A stretch of 64,000 nucleotides of DNA from Spirosoma oryzae (GCF_003002825.1 NZ_PVTE01000005.1:274998-338997), one strand, 5' to 3'; positions 7,739-16,611 are shown, counted from the stretch's first letter. Numbers and translations: made by a program. Notes: generated by a model from the sequence alone, not told the origin.

Positions 7739-8986
7739 TAGGTGCTGGCTCACCACTACCCTCTCCCCATAGTGCGTTTCGGCGAAGTGGCGGGCGTTGT
7801 GGCGCAGGGTGGCTGGGTTGGGGTGGCGGAGCAACTGAATGATGCCATCGGCAAGGTCGGCGGTATTGCCGACGTCGGCGAGGTAGCCCGTTCGGCCGGG
7901 TTCGATCATTTCGGGAATACCCCCTGTGCGAAAGCCTACTACGGGCGTACTACAGGCGAGGGCTTCCATGATCGTATTGGGCAGGTTATCTTCCAGCGAC
8001 GGTACGATCAGCGCATCGGCCGCATTGTAAGCCGCTACGATGTCGTCGGCTTCGCGCAGCACGCCCAGATGCCGAACCGTGTACGGAATTTCGTTGAACA
8101 GATAGGTTTTCCCCTTGCCGAAGACAAGCAGTTCGATGGCTAGGTCCGGGTTGTTCTGGTGCACGCGTTGCAGTGCGTCGGCCAGAAACCGGAATCCTTT
8201 CCGTTCGTCGGTGACGTTGGCGCTACCGAACAGCAGCCGCATCGCGTTAGTGGCCGGTAGATCGAGCCGGGCGTTGGCGTCGGCGCGGTCAACGGGGCAG
8301 AACAGCGCCTGATCGATGGTGTTGGGGATGACCGTCATCGGTGCATTGCGTAGCAGCGTACTCCGGCGAAGGTCATCGCCCAGCCACTGACTTGGCGGTA
8401 CGAAATGCGGCATGTGCTGAGCAAACAACTGCTTTTTTCGCTCGAACAGGCGATACGACAGATCGTGCTCGCCCGGCTTTTTCAGGTAAGGGCATCGATG
8501 GCAGTGGGTTTGGTAATGCGAGCAGGTCCGGCTGTAGTGGCAACCACCCGTAAACGCCCACTGATCGTGAATGGTCCAGAAGACGGGCTTGCCGAGATCG
8601 AACAGCGCCTGCAAACCCGACAGTGACAGAAAGCCAAAGTTGATCCAGTGCAGGTGCAGAACGTCAGCCTGCTGAATCGCTGGGTGAAACGTCAGATTGG
8701 CACCGAACGCGGCTGGTGAGAAACCAAACCGGACCGCTGCACTTCGTTCGTAGGGTAGAAAATAGAGCCGTTCGGCAACGAACCGGCCGAACGCCGTTTG
8801 CTCCGCCAGGAAGTTATTCGCCAGGTAGACGACGCCTTCTTCCGGCTGATGCCGTTCGAGCCGGTTCGGAATACCTACCAGCAAGGTCGACGCTACGCCC
8901 TGTGCCAGCATGGCGCGGTGCAGCCGTGTGGCCGCAACGCCTGCGCCACCCGACAGGTGATAGGTACTCAGGTGGACGACATTCAC
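7700..8986 (-). CDS. Glycosyltransferase, GT4 family (WcaC-like)
   Basis: 428-residue GT-B enzyme. The N-lobe begins MNVVHLSTYHLSGGAGVAATR, followed by DVLHLHWINFGFLS and FWTIHDQWAFTGGCHY with a Cys/His cluster (CSHYQTHCHRCPYL) shared with colanic-acid WcaC-type enzymes. The C-lobe has the GT4 signature PSLEDNLPNTIMEALACSTP and GFRTGGIPEMI. Cytosolic face of the inner membrane, transferring sugar to a lipid-linked glycan. Its start overlaps the FkbM gene by 4 bp (ATGA), so the two are translationally coupled. The extreme C-terminus is encoded by a repeat. Confidence 0.88.
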   Translation of the reverse strand: MNVVHLSTYHLSGGAGVAATRLHRAMLAQGVASTLLVGIPNRLERHQPEEGVVYLANNFLAEQTAFGRFVAERLYFLPYERSAAVRFGFSPAAFGANLTFHPAIQQADVLHLHWINFGFLSLSGLQALFDLGKPVFWTIHDQWAFTGGCHYSRTCSHYQTHCHRCPYLKKPGEHDLSYRLFERKKQLFAQHMPHFVPPSQWLGDDLRRSTLLRNAPMTVIPNTIDQALFCPVDRADANARLDLPATNAMRLLFGSANVTDERKGFRFLADALQRVHQNNPDLAIELLVFGKGKTYLFNEIPYTVRHLGVLREADDIVAAYNAADALIVPSLEDNLPNTIMEALACSTPVVGFRTGGIPEMIEPGRTGYLADVGNTADLADGIIQLLRHPNPATLRHNARHFAETHYGERVVVSQHLQLYQLLNDRMIE

Positions 8987-9789
8987 GGGCGGTACGCGAA
9001 GATGTTGAGTTGCAGATCCATCAGGTCGTTGCCCCGGTAACGGTGATTGACCAGCGGCCGTGTCCGTCCCTGATTGCTATCCATGTAGTAGCGAAAACCG
9101 GCTGCTTCCAGCACCTGAATAACCTCGCCCAGCGTTTGTGGGTAACCGATGTAGGCGTGAAACTCAACGAACAGGTTCTGCACGTGTGCCAGGGCATCGC
9201 GACAGTCGGTAAGCACGGCGGTTTCTGCCCCTTCGATGTCGATTTTGAGCATATCGATGCGGGGTTCGCGGAGCAGGTAGTCGCGCAGCCGCACCGACGG
9301 AACCCGCCGACGACCGGTGTCCGAAAACATCGACGCAGCATCGGCGTCGCCCGTGCCGAAGTCCAGTCCCTGCTCATCGATCCAGACGGCCTTATTGACG
9401 ATTTCGATGTCGGGAATGTTGTTGTCGCGCAGATTTTTTGTCAGCACCTCACCGATGGCCGGGTCAGCTTCGAAAGCGATGATCCGGGCAGCGGGGTAAG
9501 TTTGCCGGAAATAAGCCAGGCTCGTGCCAATGTTGGCACCACAGTCGAGAATGACCGGGTGGGTAGCTGTTGTGTTAAACCGGTACGATTCGTCGGCGAA
9601 GATCTCTTTAAACTGCCAGACGAACGACAGCGCGTCGGGTACCTGAAAGCGGTAGTTGTTAAACGAAATCGAACCCGCCTGATGCCGTGGCCGACCAGCA
9701 TAGCGGAAAAACAGCCAGAGCAGCTGTCGGCCATCTGCCGTTTGCACCGCCCGGTACAGGTTCGTAAACAGGTATTTGAAAAGCCACAT
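8983..9789 (-). CDS. FkbM family methyltransferase
   Basis: 268 residues with the Methyltransf_21 (FkbM) fold. SAM-binding motif I is ILDCGANIGTSLAYF, followed by acidic IIAFEADP (motif II), IEIVNKAV, and DMLKIDIEGAE, the characteristic FkbM KxDxEG motif. It likely O-methylates a sugar of the surface glycan made by this locus; the acceptor is not predictable. It overlaps the following glycosyltransferase by 4 bp. The gap to the upstream gene is filled by the palindrome at 9793-9916. Confidence 0.88.
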   Translation of the reverse strand: MWLFKYLFTNLYRAVQTADGRQLLWLFFRYAGRPRHQAGSISFNNYRFQVPDALSFVWQFKEIFADESYRFNTTATHPVILDCGANIGTSLAYFRQTYPAARIIAFEADPAIGEVLTKNLRDNNIPDIEIVNKAVWIDEQGLDFGTGDADAASMFSDTGRRRVPSVRLRDYLLREPRIDMLKIDIEGAETAVLTDCRDALAHVQNLFVEFHAYIGYPQTLGEVIQVLEAAGFRYYMDSNQGRTRPLVNHRYRGNDLMDLQLNIFAYRP

Positions 9790-9792
9790 AGT

Positions 9793-9916
9793 GGGTTTAC
9801 GGTTTACAGTATTCGGTTTATGGTTTTCGGGGTATGGCGGCTAACGTGTACGCTCGATGTCATCAGACATCGTGTGACGGGCCACCGTACACCGAAAACT
9901 GAATACCGAAAACTCA
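9793..9916. repeat. Palindromic repeat, TTTAC/TATTCGG family, copy 1
   Basis: The left arm consists of heptads of the type GGTTTAC, AGTATTC, GGTTTTC. The right arm is its approximate reverse complement (ACCGAAAACTGAATACCG). A nested hairpin GATGTC/GACATC lies at the apex. Its right edge runs into the end of the 9914-10759 gene. Related copies lie at 16612, 24529, 29224, 56535, 57958 and 59064. Confidence 0.8.
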
Positions 9917-10759
9917 CAGGAAAGAAAAGCCGATGCCGGCACCGGGGTACCAGTGATCTTTGGGCACTTCGGGATAGTATACGAACTTACGGCCTGCGTC
10001 AAGCGAGAGCTGCGCCAACGAACTAGCAACGTGCGCGTTGTCGCTGAGCAGAATGCCGGTAGGGGTTAACTTCGGGAGCACGACTTTATACTCTTCGAGT
10101 TCGTAAGTTGCGGAGTGGTCGCTGTCGTTGATAAACAGGTCGATGGGCTTGTCGAAGGCTTTCAGACTGGTGATCGAGTCGCCGTACAGCACTTGGCCCA
10201 CTTCCTTGTAAATGCCGTCGAGCAGGTAGCCCGCTTTCGGGGCGATGTCGGTGCCGTAATAGCGACCCGGTGCGCCTTCGGCCCGGTTGCGGAGTAAGGC
10301 CGAACACAGCAAGACCGCACCCAGTCCTTTGTCGACACCCGTTTCGATAACGACACCCGGCTTCATGATTCGCACGAGCGCATACCAGCCCAGCCGACGA
10401 CCAAACTCGACGCGCAGATCGGCCACGCGCCGGTACGACGACGTTCGGGTTTTTTCCAGCACATAGTCGCGCAGGGCTTCGTCGGTTTGTGCCTCGCGAA
10501 AATACTGCTGCACCGTTGCCGGCGATACCCCTGATACGACCGCTACCGTGTGCGCCAGATAAAGCAGACTATCGTCGGTAAGGGCGTAGGTGTAGTTGGT
10601 GTCTTCCCGTGAGTCGACGCTCCAGCGCAGAATCTGTCCGTAGCGATAGTTATAGGCGCGGGTAGCCTGCCGAAGCCGGGGCAGGTAGTTGACCACCCGC
10701 GACTTGCGAATTTTATAAAGTCGGTCGAGGCCGAACAGATCGATCAGTAGTTTGCGCAT
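9914..10759 (-). CDS. Class I SAM-dependent methyltransferase (Methyltransf_24-like)
   Basis: 281 residues from the ATG at 10759 (MRKLLIDLFGL). A longer ORF to 10816 would include repeat sequence and is not favoured. SAM-binding features: GVVIETGVDKGLGAVLL (motif I), YYGTDIAP (motif II), then IDLFINDSDHSATYELEEY, the D-H/D-SH motif of cephalosporin-hydroxylase/TylF-like small-molecule methyltransferases, and GILLSDNAHV. It probably acts on a sugar or amide of the glycan together with the adjacent FkbM enzyme. The substrate is unknown. Confidence 0.8.
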   Translation of the reverse strand: MRKLLIDLFGLDRLYKIRKSRVVNYLPRLRQATRAYNYRYGQILRWSVDSREDTNYTYALTDDSLLYLAHTVAVVSGVSPATVQQYFREAQTDEALRDYVLEKTRTSSYRRVADLRVEFGRRLGWYALVRIMKPGVVIETGVDKGLGAVLLCSALLRNRAEGAPGRYYGTDIAPKAGYLLDGIYKEVGQVLYGDSITSLKAFDKPIDLFINDSDHSATYELEEYKVVLPKLTPTGILLSDNAHVASSLAQLSLDAGRKFVYYPEVPKDHWYPGAGIGFSFL

Positions 10760-10767
10760 ACATCGGT

Positions 10768-10857
10768 AGATGAAAGAAAAAAGAGGAAAGAAGAACGATC
10801 GAACGGGAATGACCACGCGTCTTTCTTCTGGTATCTTTTCTCTTTCTTCTCAAAAGA
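10768..10857. repeat. Purine-arm palindrome between methyltransferase and flippase genes
   Basis: A purine-rich left arm (AAGAAAAAAGAGGAAAGAAG) is mirrored by a pyrimidine-rich right arm (CTTCTGGTATCTTTTCTCTT) around a GC-richer apex. No other copy of this family was noticed in the window. It sits inside the presumed glycan operon. Confidence 0.7.
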
Positions 10858-10872
10858 CAAAGATAGGCGATG

Positions 10873-12375
10873 TTAGCGAACCCGGCGGATACGTTGCCAG
10901 ATGGTTGCGGCCATACTGCTGGCGTCGGACGACAGGTTCAGGCCAATGATGCCGCCGACAAACAAGCCGGTTATCAGCGCTGACCGCCACGCCATGTCGA
11001 GCAGTGTCTGCCAGATCGGGACGGTCGGGGCGGGGTAAGGAATCTGTACTGCTACCCACCAGACGACGAGACCCAGGGCGATAACGGCTGCATTGTGCCA
11101 GGTGAACGGCTGCATGCGAAAGGCAAAGCCGACAAACAGGGTACGGGCGAGGTTGAACAACCCCGTTGCCAGTGCTGCACCGATGGCCGCCCCCGTAATG
11201 CCGTACTGCGGAATAAGCGCGAGGTTAACGGCGATGGTGATAAAAATCAGCCCGATGAAAAACAGCGAATCGTAGGCGTAGTACCGCGAGGTCGATAGAA
11301 TCATACCGTTGACACCCGTTGCCATGTCGAAAAGCTTGCCCAGCCCCAGCCAGAGAATGACGTAATAGCCGGCTTCGTAGCCTGCGGGCAGAAACCGAAA
11401 CACGCCCGGTAGGTTAGCCGCCACACCGACGAACACCAGACAACCGGCAACCAGCTGATTCAGGCAGCTCTTGCGGTAAATCATCCGGATGTTATCAAGG
11501 TCGTTGGTTTTCCAGGAGTCGGCGATGAGCGCCCCCGACACTTTATACAACGCCGTGGCCGGTACGGCGATGACAGCTGCGAAGTACGACGCTGTTCCGT
11601 AGATACCCGTATTGTCCAGCCCGAGCTTATCGGAAATCATAACCTTGTCGATTGCCAGAATAACCTGCGATGACAGAGCCGTAGCCAGACTCAGGGCCGA
11701 ATAGCGGACGATGTCACTGCGTAGTTGAGCCGTAACGGAAACGAATCGATGATCCAGAAAAAAGGCATCGTCGCGGATGACCTTGGCTATCATCAGCATC
11801 GCTGCCAGCAGGAAAGCCGTGAGCCAGAGGTATAGAAACTGCTCGAACGTCAGCCAGCCGAACCAGTAACACACGCCCGACGCCAGAATCAGAACACGCA
11901 GCACAAACTGCTGGAGTAGCGTACCGGTAACGGGGTCGTAGAGTAGCCGGGCGTAGTTATCGAATACAGAGAAAATCAGCGTAAAGAGCGTCAGCGGAAT
12001 GAGCAGGTAGTAGTAATCGACAAACAGGGGCGAGTCATTGCTATAATTGGCGAGTACCAGCGGGCGGGCCAGCCAAAGCCCCAGTACGCTCAACCCAAAA
12101 CCGGCCAGCATCGTCACGAGACTGATAAGCAGGTAGCCGTTGTGCTGTCGGTCGGCATTACGGAAATAGGTGAAGTAGCGACCACCGGCGCTGTTCAGAC
12201 CCAGCGTACTGGCCTGCGTCAACACCTGCGCCAGCGATACTAGTAACGTCAGTAGCCCAATTTCGGCTTTGTCAAAAAGGTACGGAAAAAACAGACCCTG
12301 CGTCAGGAAACCCACGGCCACGCCTGCATACGTGTACACCGAACTCTGTATGGTCTGCCGTTTGATGATGCCCAT
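10873..12375 (-). CDS. Oligosaccharide flippase, Wzx/MATE-like
   Basis: 500 residues with 12-14 hydrophobic segments spread over the whole length, starting IIKRQTIQSSVYTYAGVAVGFLTQGLFFPYLF, the usual N-terminus of Bacteroidota polysaccharide flippases. It would move lipid-linked repeat units, here probably carrying pseudaminic acid, from the cytosolic to the periplasmic leaflet. It lies directly downstream of pseI with a palindrome in between. A second, distinct flippase is encoded at 54228-55523 in the other glycan operon, so the two loci appear to make separate products. Confidence 0.88.
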   Translation of the reverse strand: MGIIKRQTIQSSVYTYAGVAVGFLTQGLFFPYLFDKAEIGLLTLLVSLAQVLTQASTLGLNSAGGRYFTYFRNADRQHNGYLLISLVTMLAGFGLSVLGLWLARPLVLANYSNDSPLFVDYYYLLIPLTLFTLIFSVFDNYARLLYDPVTGTLLQQFVLRVLILASGVCYWFGWLTFEQFLYLWLTAFLLAAMLMIAKVIRDDAFFLDHRFVSVTAQLRSDIVRYSALSLATALSSQVILAIDKVMISDKLGLDNTGIYGTASYFAAVIAVPATALYKVSGALIADSWKTNDLDNIRMIYRKSCLNQLVAGCLVFVGVAANLPGVFRFLPAGYEAGYYVILWLGLGKLFDMATGVNGMILSTSRYYAYDSLFFIGLIFITIAVNLALIPQYGITGAAIGAALATGLFNLARTLFVGFAFRMQPFTWHNAAVIALGLVVWWVAVQIPYPAPTVPIWQTLLDMAWRSALITGLFVGGIIGLNLSSDASSMAATIWQRIRRVR

Positions 12376-12377
12376 GG

Positions 12378-12470
12378 ATTGAATAATCGAGTGATAGAAG
12401 GATTGAATGGTTGAGTGAATGGGCGCGTAAGGCAGTCAATCACTCACTCATTCGATCACTCAATCATTCC
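12378..12470. repeat. Octad-based palindromic repeat, GATTGAGTGA family, overlapping pseI 3' end
   Basis: Left arm units GATTGAATAATCGAGTGATAG..., right arm units TCAATCACTCACTCATTCG; arms are imperfect. The right arm covers the last codons of pseI, which ends GMIE-stop from the same ATGATTGAGTGA unit that ends the glycosyltransferase gene at 7700. The apex GGGCGCGTAAGGCAG differs from the TGGCTGACGC apex of its relatives. Confidence 0.78.
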
Positions 12471-13517
12471 CCATGAAAGTGCCGTTCCGGCTGCGATGTC
12501 CTGAGTGGCGGTTTTGCCCAGAATATCGTCGTAATAGCGGGTGTGCAGGCCGTTGGCGGGGCGAATGCTACGGACGGTATCGGGTGTGAACGATTCGCCC
12601 GCTTTCATGTCGCGCACGACGTAGAGTGACCGTTTGAATTGCAGGCTTTTGCACTCTTTGGGTGTCAACGTGTAGCTGACGTGACCCAGTGCCAGTTTGG
12701 CCCGTTCAGTTTCGATAACCAGTGCTTTCAACTCATCGGGTTCAAGCGAGAACGCGGAGTCGACACCGCCATCGGCCCGGCGCAGCGTGACGTGTTTTTC
12801 CAGTACGACGGCCCCCAATGCGACTGCGGCCACAGCCGCGCCGATTCCCATGGTATGGTCAGATAAGCCCACCGATACGTCGAAGAGGGTACTCATGTGC
12901 GGAATCGTAAGCAGGTTGGTGCTTTCGGGCGTGGCTGGGTAGGTGCTCGTGCATTTCAGCAGTACCAGTTCCGTGCAACCATTCTCGCGCAGCACCCGTA
13001 CCGACTCTTCCAGATCGGCTACCGATGCTACACCCGTACTCATGATAACAGGCTTGCCGGTCCGTGCCACTTTTTTGAGCAGGATATGATCGGTGTTCTC
13101 GAACGACGCGATTTTATACAGCGGCACGTCGAGCGATTCCAGAAAATCGACAGCAGTCGTATCGAAGGGCGAACTGAACGGAATCAGTCCCCGCTTCCGG
13201 GCGTGTTCGAAAATGGGCTTGTGCCACTCCCAGGGCGTGTACGCGTCCTGATACAGTTTGTAGAGGTTTTTATCAGCCCAAAGCGACTTGTCATCGCGGA
13301 TATAAAACTCCTCTGACCCACCGTTGAACGTAATTGTGTCGGGCGTGTAGGTCTGAAGCTTGATCGCCTGCGCACCGGTGTCGGCCACCGCATCGACAAT
13401 CTCCAGCGCCCGGTCGAGTGACTGATTATGGTTTCCCGACATTTCAGCGATTACAAAAGGCCGGGCATCGGGGCTAATCGTATGGTGAGCAACCTGAATC
13501 GGTTGGGTTCTGCTCAT
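12456..13517 (-). CDS. pseI: Pseudaminic acid synthase
   Basis: Condenses 2,4-diacetamido-2,4,6-trideoxy-L-altrose with phosphoenolpyruvate to give pseudaminic acid. 353 residues. The NeuB-type TIM barrel includes RPFVIAEMSGNHNQSLDRA and KLQTYTPDTITFNGGSEEFYI, the PseI rather than NeuB pattern, then STGVASVADLEE and SDHTMGIGAAVAAVALGA with the metal-site His. A C-terminal SAF/antifreeze-like domain starts near residue 290 (KRSLYVVRDMKAGESFT). It overlaps the acetyltransferase gene by 4 bp. The final residues GMIE come from a palindromic repeat. Confidence 0.93.
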   Translation of the reverse strand: MSRTQPIQVAHHTISPDARPFVIAEMSGNHNQSLDRALEIVDAVADTGAQAIKLQTYTPDTITFNGGSEEFYIRDDKSLWADKNLYKLYQDAYTPWEWHKPIFEHARKRGLIPFSSPFDTTAVDFLESLDVPLYKIASFENTDHILLKKVARTGKPVIMSTGVASVADLEESVRVLRENGCTELVLLKCTSTYPATPESTNLLTIPHMSTLFDVSVGLSDHTMGIGAAVAAVALGAVVLEKHVTLRRADGGVDSAFSLEPDELKALVIETERAKLALGHVSYTLTPKECKSLQFKRSLYVVRDMKAGESFTPDTVRSIRPANGLHTRYYDDILGKTATQDIAAGTALSWGMIE

Positions 13518-14008
13518 GGTGTATTCACGTAAAGCAAGCTCATTTTGCCGCTTGCTGGATCTGTAAATTTACCGGTTTCTCCTAAGAATGTAAATCCGGC
13601 CTGCTCGAAGGCCCGGATCGATGCTCGATTGTCGGGTTTAATGTACGCATGAATTGGCACGTCGCCCCACTGCTTTCGACAGGCTGCATACCCCTGCTGA
13701 ATTAGTTGACTGGCCAGCCCCTGCCCACGGAATGATGCATCCACCGATAGGCCGATGATTACTTCGTCGGGCATGTCGGCTTCGGGTTGTCGCTCAAATC
13801 GAACCTGCCCGACGGGCTCACCGGCTTCGTTTTCAAACACCAGCAGCAGGGCGTTGGCGTCGATCAGTTTGCGCGTAAACCAGTTTGCGTGCGTTTCGGG
13901 CGAAATAGGGTTACTGGTAAACGACTGTCGGCGTGTATCGGGATCGTTGGCCCAGTCGAAGTACAGGGCGGAGTCGTCGGGTCGGGCGGGTCGGTAGGTG
14001 AGGGTCAT
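13514..14008 (-). CDS. pseH: GNAT N-acetyltransferase, probable PseH
   Basis: 164 residues from the ATG at 14008 (MTLTYRPARPDDSALYFDWANDP); the longer ORF to 14071 would overlap pseG. Single GNAT fold: the acetyl-CoA motif is SFRGQGLASQLIQQGY (about residues 100-115), followed by AYIKPDNRASIRAFEQAGF. In the pathway PseH N-acetylates UDP-4-amino-4,6-dideoxy-AltNAc. Its position between pseG and pseI, and the absence of any other GNAT among the pse genes, supports that role, though the identity is inferred from context. Confidence 0.8.
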   Translation of the reverse strand: MTLTYRPARPDDSALYFDWANDPDTRRQSFTSNPISPETHANWFTRKLIDANALLLVFENEAGEPVGQVRFERQPEADMPDEVIIGLSVDASFRGQGLASQLIQQGYAACRKQWGDVPIHAYIKPDNRASIRAFEQAGFTFLGETGKFTDPASGKMSLLYVNTP

Positions 14009-14030
14009 GGGTGAATGCTGTCGGAGGCAA

Positions 14031-15050
14031 TTAATGAAACAACGCCCGGAAACGATCGGGTGATCGGCCATCGAAATAACGGCGCTGATTGGCCAGCGAC
14101 TTTTCGATCTGCTCAGGGGTAAACTGCATCGACTGGATGGCGAGTTTGAGCATCGTTTTCAGTGAAATAGATGGGTCCATTCGACTGAGTAGCTGCGGAA
14201 AATGTACGGACAACGCTAATTTTTCGTCGCTCAGGAAACGGGCAATACGGTCCTGATTATCGGCTGTCAGGATACCGATCAGTGGGCGATTGACGGCGCA
14301 GACTTCGTACGCAATCGTGCTGCAGGCGGTGATGGCCAGACTACATTGCCTCAACTCTACTACCATCTGACCGGCGTCCAGGTTTTGTAGAACGGTCAGA
14401 TTGGGTAAAGTGGCTTGCAGGGTATCGATACTGGCGCGGTGCGCATACAGTGGCCCCAGTACGAGTCGGATCGCCTGCTTCGGATCGAGCTCATGGATGG
14501 CCTGCACGACGGTCAGCGAATAATTAGCCGGGTCGGCCCCGCCCAGACTGACGAAATACGGCCCATCGACCGGAGTTGGACCAAAGCCTTCCGGGTTCAA
14601 AAACGGTGGCCGTAACAATGCATACAGCGGTCCCAGGCAGAAAGTAGTATCTGGGTCGGCGTCATAGTCGGCTGGTGTAACGTTGCCCGCGTGGTTGATG
14701 ATGACGTCGGCAGTCTGATGACCGTCCACCAAATCGTCAATAAAATACAGCCGTTTTACCCGCGCTTTGATCGTCTGCTGGTATGCACTGTCGAACGAGT
14801 ACCCGTCTAGCACAACCTGATCCTGTTCGTTGAGCAAGGTCAGCAAGTCAGTGTCCGCAGTAGCTGCGGTTAATGCGATTACCCGAACACCCGTCTGCTC
14901 AAGCATCGACTGTACGGCCGGGTCGGGTTCTATGATCGCCATATACCGGTCAACCGACGGACCAAGTATGTTTGCCAGCGCCAGGCAGCGCATGACGTGG
15001 CCCAGCCCAATTTGACTATTAGCGTCGGCGCGGAAAATGATTCGGTTCAT
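14031..15050 (-). CDS. pseG: UDP-2,4-diacetamido-2,4,6-trideoxy-beta-L-altropyranose hydrolase
   Basis: Removes UDP from the di-N-acetylated sugar to give the substrate of PseI. 339 residues with GT-B (MurG-like) architecture. The N-terminus IFRADANSQIGLGHVMRCLALA has the PseG signature with the GxGHxxR motif containing the catalytic His. Further motifs are DGYSFDSAYQQ, YFIDDLVDG, the glycine-rich YFVSLGGADPANYSLTVV, and CSTIAYEVCAVNRPLIGI. The next gene upstream (pseF) is separated by the palindrome at 15063-15180. Confidence 0.92.
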   Translation of the reverse strand: MNRIIFRADANSQIGLGHVMRCLALANILGPSVDRYMAIIEPDPAVQSMLEQTGVRVIALTAATADTDLLTLLNEQDQVVLDGYSFDSAYQQTIKARVKRLYFIDDLVDGHQTADVIINHAGNVTPADYDADPDTTFCLGPLYALLRPPFLNPEGFGPTPVDGPYFVSLGGADPANYSLTVVQAIHELDPKQAIRLVLGPLYAHRASIDTLQATLPNLTVLQNLDAGQMVVELRQCSLAITACSTIAYEVCAVNRPLIGILTADNQDRIARFLSDEKLALSVHFPQLLSRMDPSISLKTMLKLAIQSMQFTPEQIEKSLANQRRYFDGRSPDRFRALFH

Positions 15051-15062
15051 ATGAATTGTGTA

Positions 15063-15180
15063 ACCCAGACCCGCCCGGCGGCCCGGTCCAGGTCTGGTGG
15101 CCGTCAGGCCAATAAAGCTGCCGCTATAATCAGTTAGCCTACGGCTACCAGACGTGGACCCGTGCCGGCGGACCGGTCTG
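15063..15180. repeat. Palindromic repeat, CCCAGACC family with core hairpin, copy 1
   Basis: The outer arms are CCCAGACCC...GGTCTGGG with inner CCAGGTCTGG / CCAGACGTGG segments. The core contains TGGCCGTCAGGCCAA (15098-15112), a 4-bp stem with a GTCA (TGAC on the other strand) tetraloop. The same core with a swapped C-G pair occurs in the copies at 24647-24661, 29328-29342 and 59142-59156. Confidence 0.82.
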
Positions 15181-15182
15181 GG

Positions 15183-15872
15183 CTACTCTTTATGCATCAG
15201 TCGGTATTTAAATTCTGCGATCAGCCAGTCTTCTTCGGTGTCGATGTCGTGAGCATGTAACTCGGGGATGATCAGTCCGCCAGCGTTGTCGGTGATCAGT
15301 CTGCCGGTTTTCTGGAACACGTTTGGGCGGAATACGTAGAACTGTCCGGCATCGTGGTAAGCAGGTTCGAGATCCTGCGAACGGGTCAGCGCGTAGTCGG
15401 GGTTGAGCCAGGCCACGCGATTGTCGCGTACCGTAATCGCCCGCTGTACGGCGAAACTAAACCGTTGCACCGGGTAAACCGTATCAAACTGCCGATCAAC
15501 CAGCAGGTCGACGGCGCGTTTGAGCAAATCGGCTGTGACAAATGGGGCGGTCGGGTACAGGCAGCATGCTAGCTCGAACGACTGACCCAATTGCGCATAT
15601 TGCTCGAGTACTTCGGTCAGAACGTCGGCAGTCGTTGCATAGTCGTCGGCGGTCGTTGCGTGTCGGCGAAACGGTACCGACGCGCCGTACTGCCGGGCAA
15701 TGGCTGCAATCTCGTCGTTGTCGGTCGAAACCATCACATCATCAAACAGGCCCGACTGCCTGGCCGCGTCGATGCCGTAAGCCAGAATGGGCTTGCCCAG
15801 AAAGGACCGGATGTTCTTGCGGGGGATGCGTTTGCTGCCGCCCCGCGCCGTGATGATCGCAATGGCTGTCAT
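15183..15872 (-). CDS. pseF: Pseudaminic acid cytidylyltransferase
   Basis: Activates pseudaminic acid as CMP-Pse. 229 residues of the CMP-NeuA/PseF nucleotidyltransferase family. The N-terminal nucleotide-binding motif is IITARGGSKRIPRKNIRSF, followed by LAYGIDAARQSGLFDDVMVSTDNDEIA, CLYPTAPFVTADLL and PAYHDAGQFYVFR, the order seen in PseF. The last step before glycosyl transfer. Downstream of the Pse methylase gene and separated from it by a short GC-rich repeat. Confidence 0.93.
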   Translation of the reverse strand: MTAIAIITARGGSKRIPRKNIRSFLGKPILAYGIDAARQSGLFDDVMVSTDNDEIAAIARQYGASVPFRRHATTADDYATTADVLTEVLEQYAQLGQSFELACCLYPTAPFVTADLLKRAVDLLVDRQFDTVYPVQRFSFAVQRAITVRDNRVAWLNPDYALTRSQDLEPAYHDAGQFYVFRPNVFQKTGRLITDNAGGLIIPELHAHDIDTEEDWLIAEFKYRLMHKE

Positions 15873-15880
15873 AGGATGAC

Positions 15881-15945
15881 CTCACCCCCAACCCCCTCCC
15901 GCGACGGCGGACCGCCTAAAACAGGAGAGGGGGCTCTTCCAGGGA
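15881..15945. repeat. GC-rich palindromic repeat, CCCCCAACCCCCTCCC family, copy 1
   Basis: Left arm CCTCACCCCCAACCCCCTCC, right arm GGAGAGGGGGC. The arms are shorter and less perfect than in the copy inserted in the mutase gene at 47000-47089, but the sequence class is the same. Confidence 0.65.
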
Positions 15946-15959
15946 TAGCGTTTATGTAA

Positions 15960-16601
15960 TTAATTTTTACGTAAAAGGTACATGACGTCCTGATTGCCGC
16001 TCTCCGCCTGATTGATATAGGGATACAGCGTCTGTTTCTCCAGTGTCAGGGCGGGGAACTGCTGCTGGAACAGCGCGGCATAATCGGCTTTCCAGAGAAA
16101 ACCATCGTTACCCCGATACGGTACGCTGGTCAGCGACGGACTGTAGTATTCGAAGCCCCAGATGTACTGCCGGCTACAACGAACCATCTCACCCATGATG
16201 CGGGGCAGATCGTCGGGGGCGATATGAATCAGGACGCCATTCGTGCAGACCAGGTCGAAGAAACCATCGCGGAAGGGTAAGTCAAAACCTGACCCCTGAA
16301 CGATGTTGATGCCCTGCGTCTGCTGCTTCGCTTTCTCCACCGCGTAGGGCTGTAACTCGACGCCGTAGAGGTTGGTGAAGCCCATGTCCTGCAAACCACG
16401 CAGTTGCATACCCGTGTTGCAGCCGACCTCCAGAATGCGGGCGTCTCGGGGCAGATCAGCCAGAAAAGCCGCGTTCATGTCGGTCTTGGTAAGCCCCCAG
16501 TTCTGCCGGTAAAAGTCGTCCCATTCGGCTCGGTCGCGGGTATTACGGTCGGTATAGCTTTGGCCGAAGTCACCGGCCCAGAATTGTTCCTGTTGGGTCA
16601 T
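15960..16601 (-). CDS. Pseudaminic acid biosynthesis-associated methylase
   Basis: 213 residues matching the pse-associated methylase family (TIGR03587 type). The start TQQEQFWAGDFGQSYTDRN is characteristic, followed by SAM motif I ILEVGCNTGMQLRGL, YGVELQPYAVEKA, and FDLVCTNGVLIHIAPDDL. The family is found with Pse or legionaminic clusters and is presumed to methylate the nonulosonic acid or a precursor; the exact acceptor is not established. Its presence strengthens the reading of this locus as a Pse-glycan locus. Confidence 0.88.
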   Translation of the reverse strand: MTQQEQFWAGDFGQSYTDRNTRDRAEWDDFYRQNWGLTKTDMNAAFLADLPRDARILEVGCNTGMQLRGLQDMGFTNLYGVELQPYAVEKAKQQTQGINIVQGSGFDLPFRDGFFDLVCTNGVLIHIAPDDLPRIMGEMVRCSRQYIWGFEYYSPSLTSVPYRGNDGFLWKADYAALFQQQFPALTLEKQTLYPYINQAESGNQDVMYLLRKN

Positions 16602-16611
16602 AAATGGTTTT

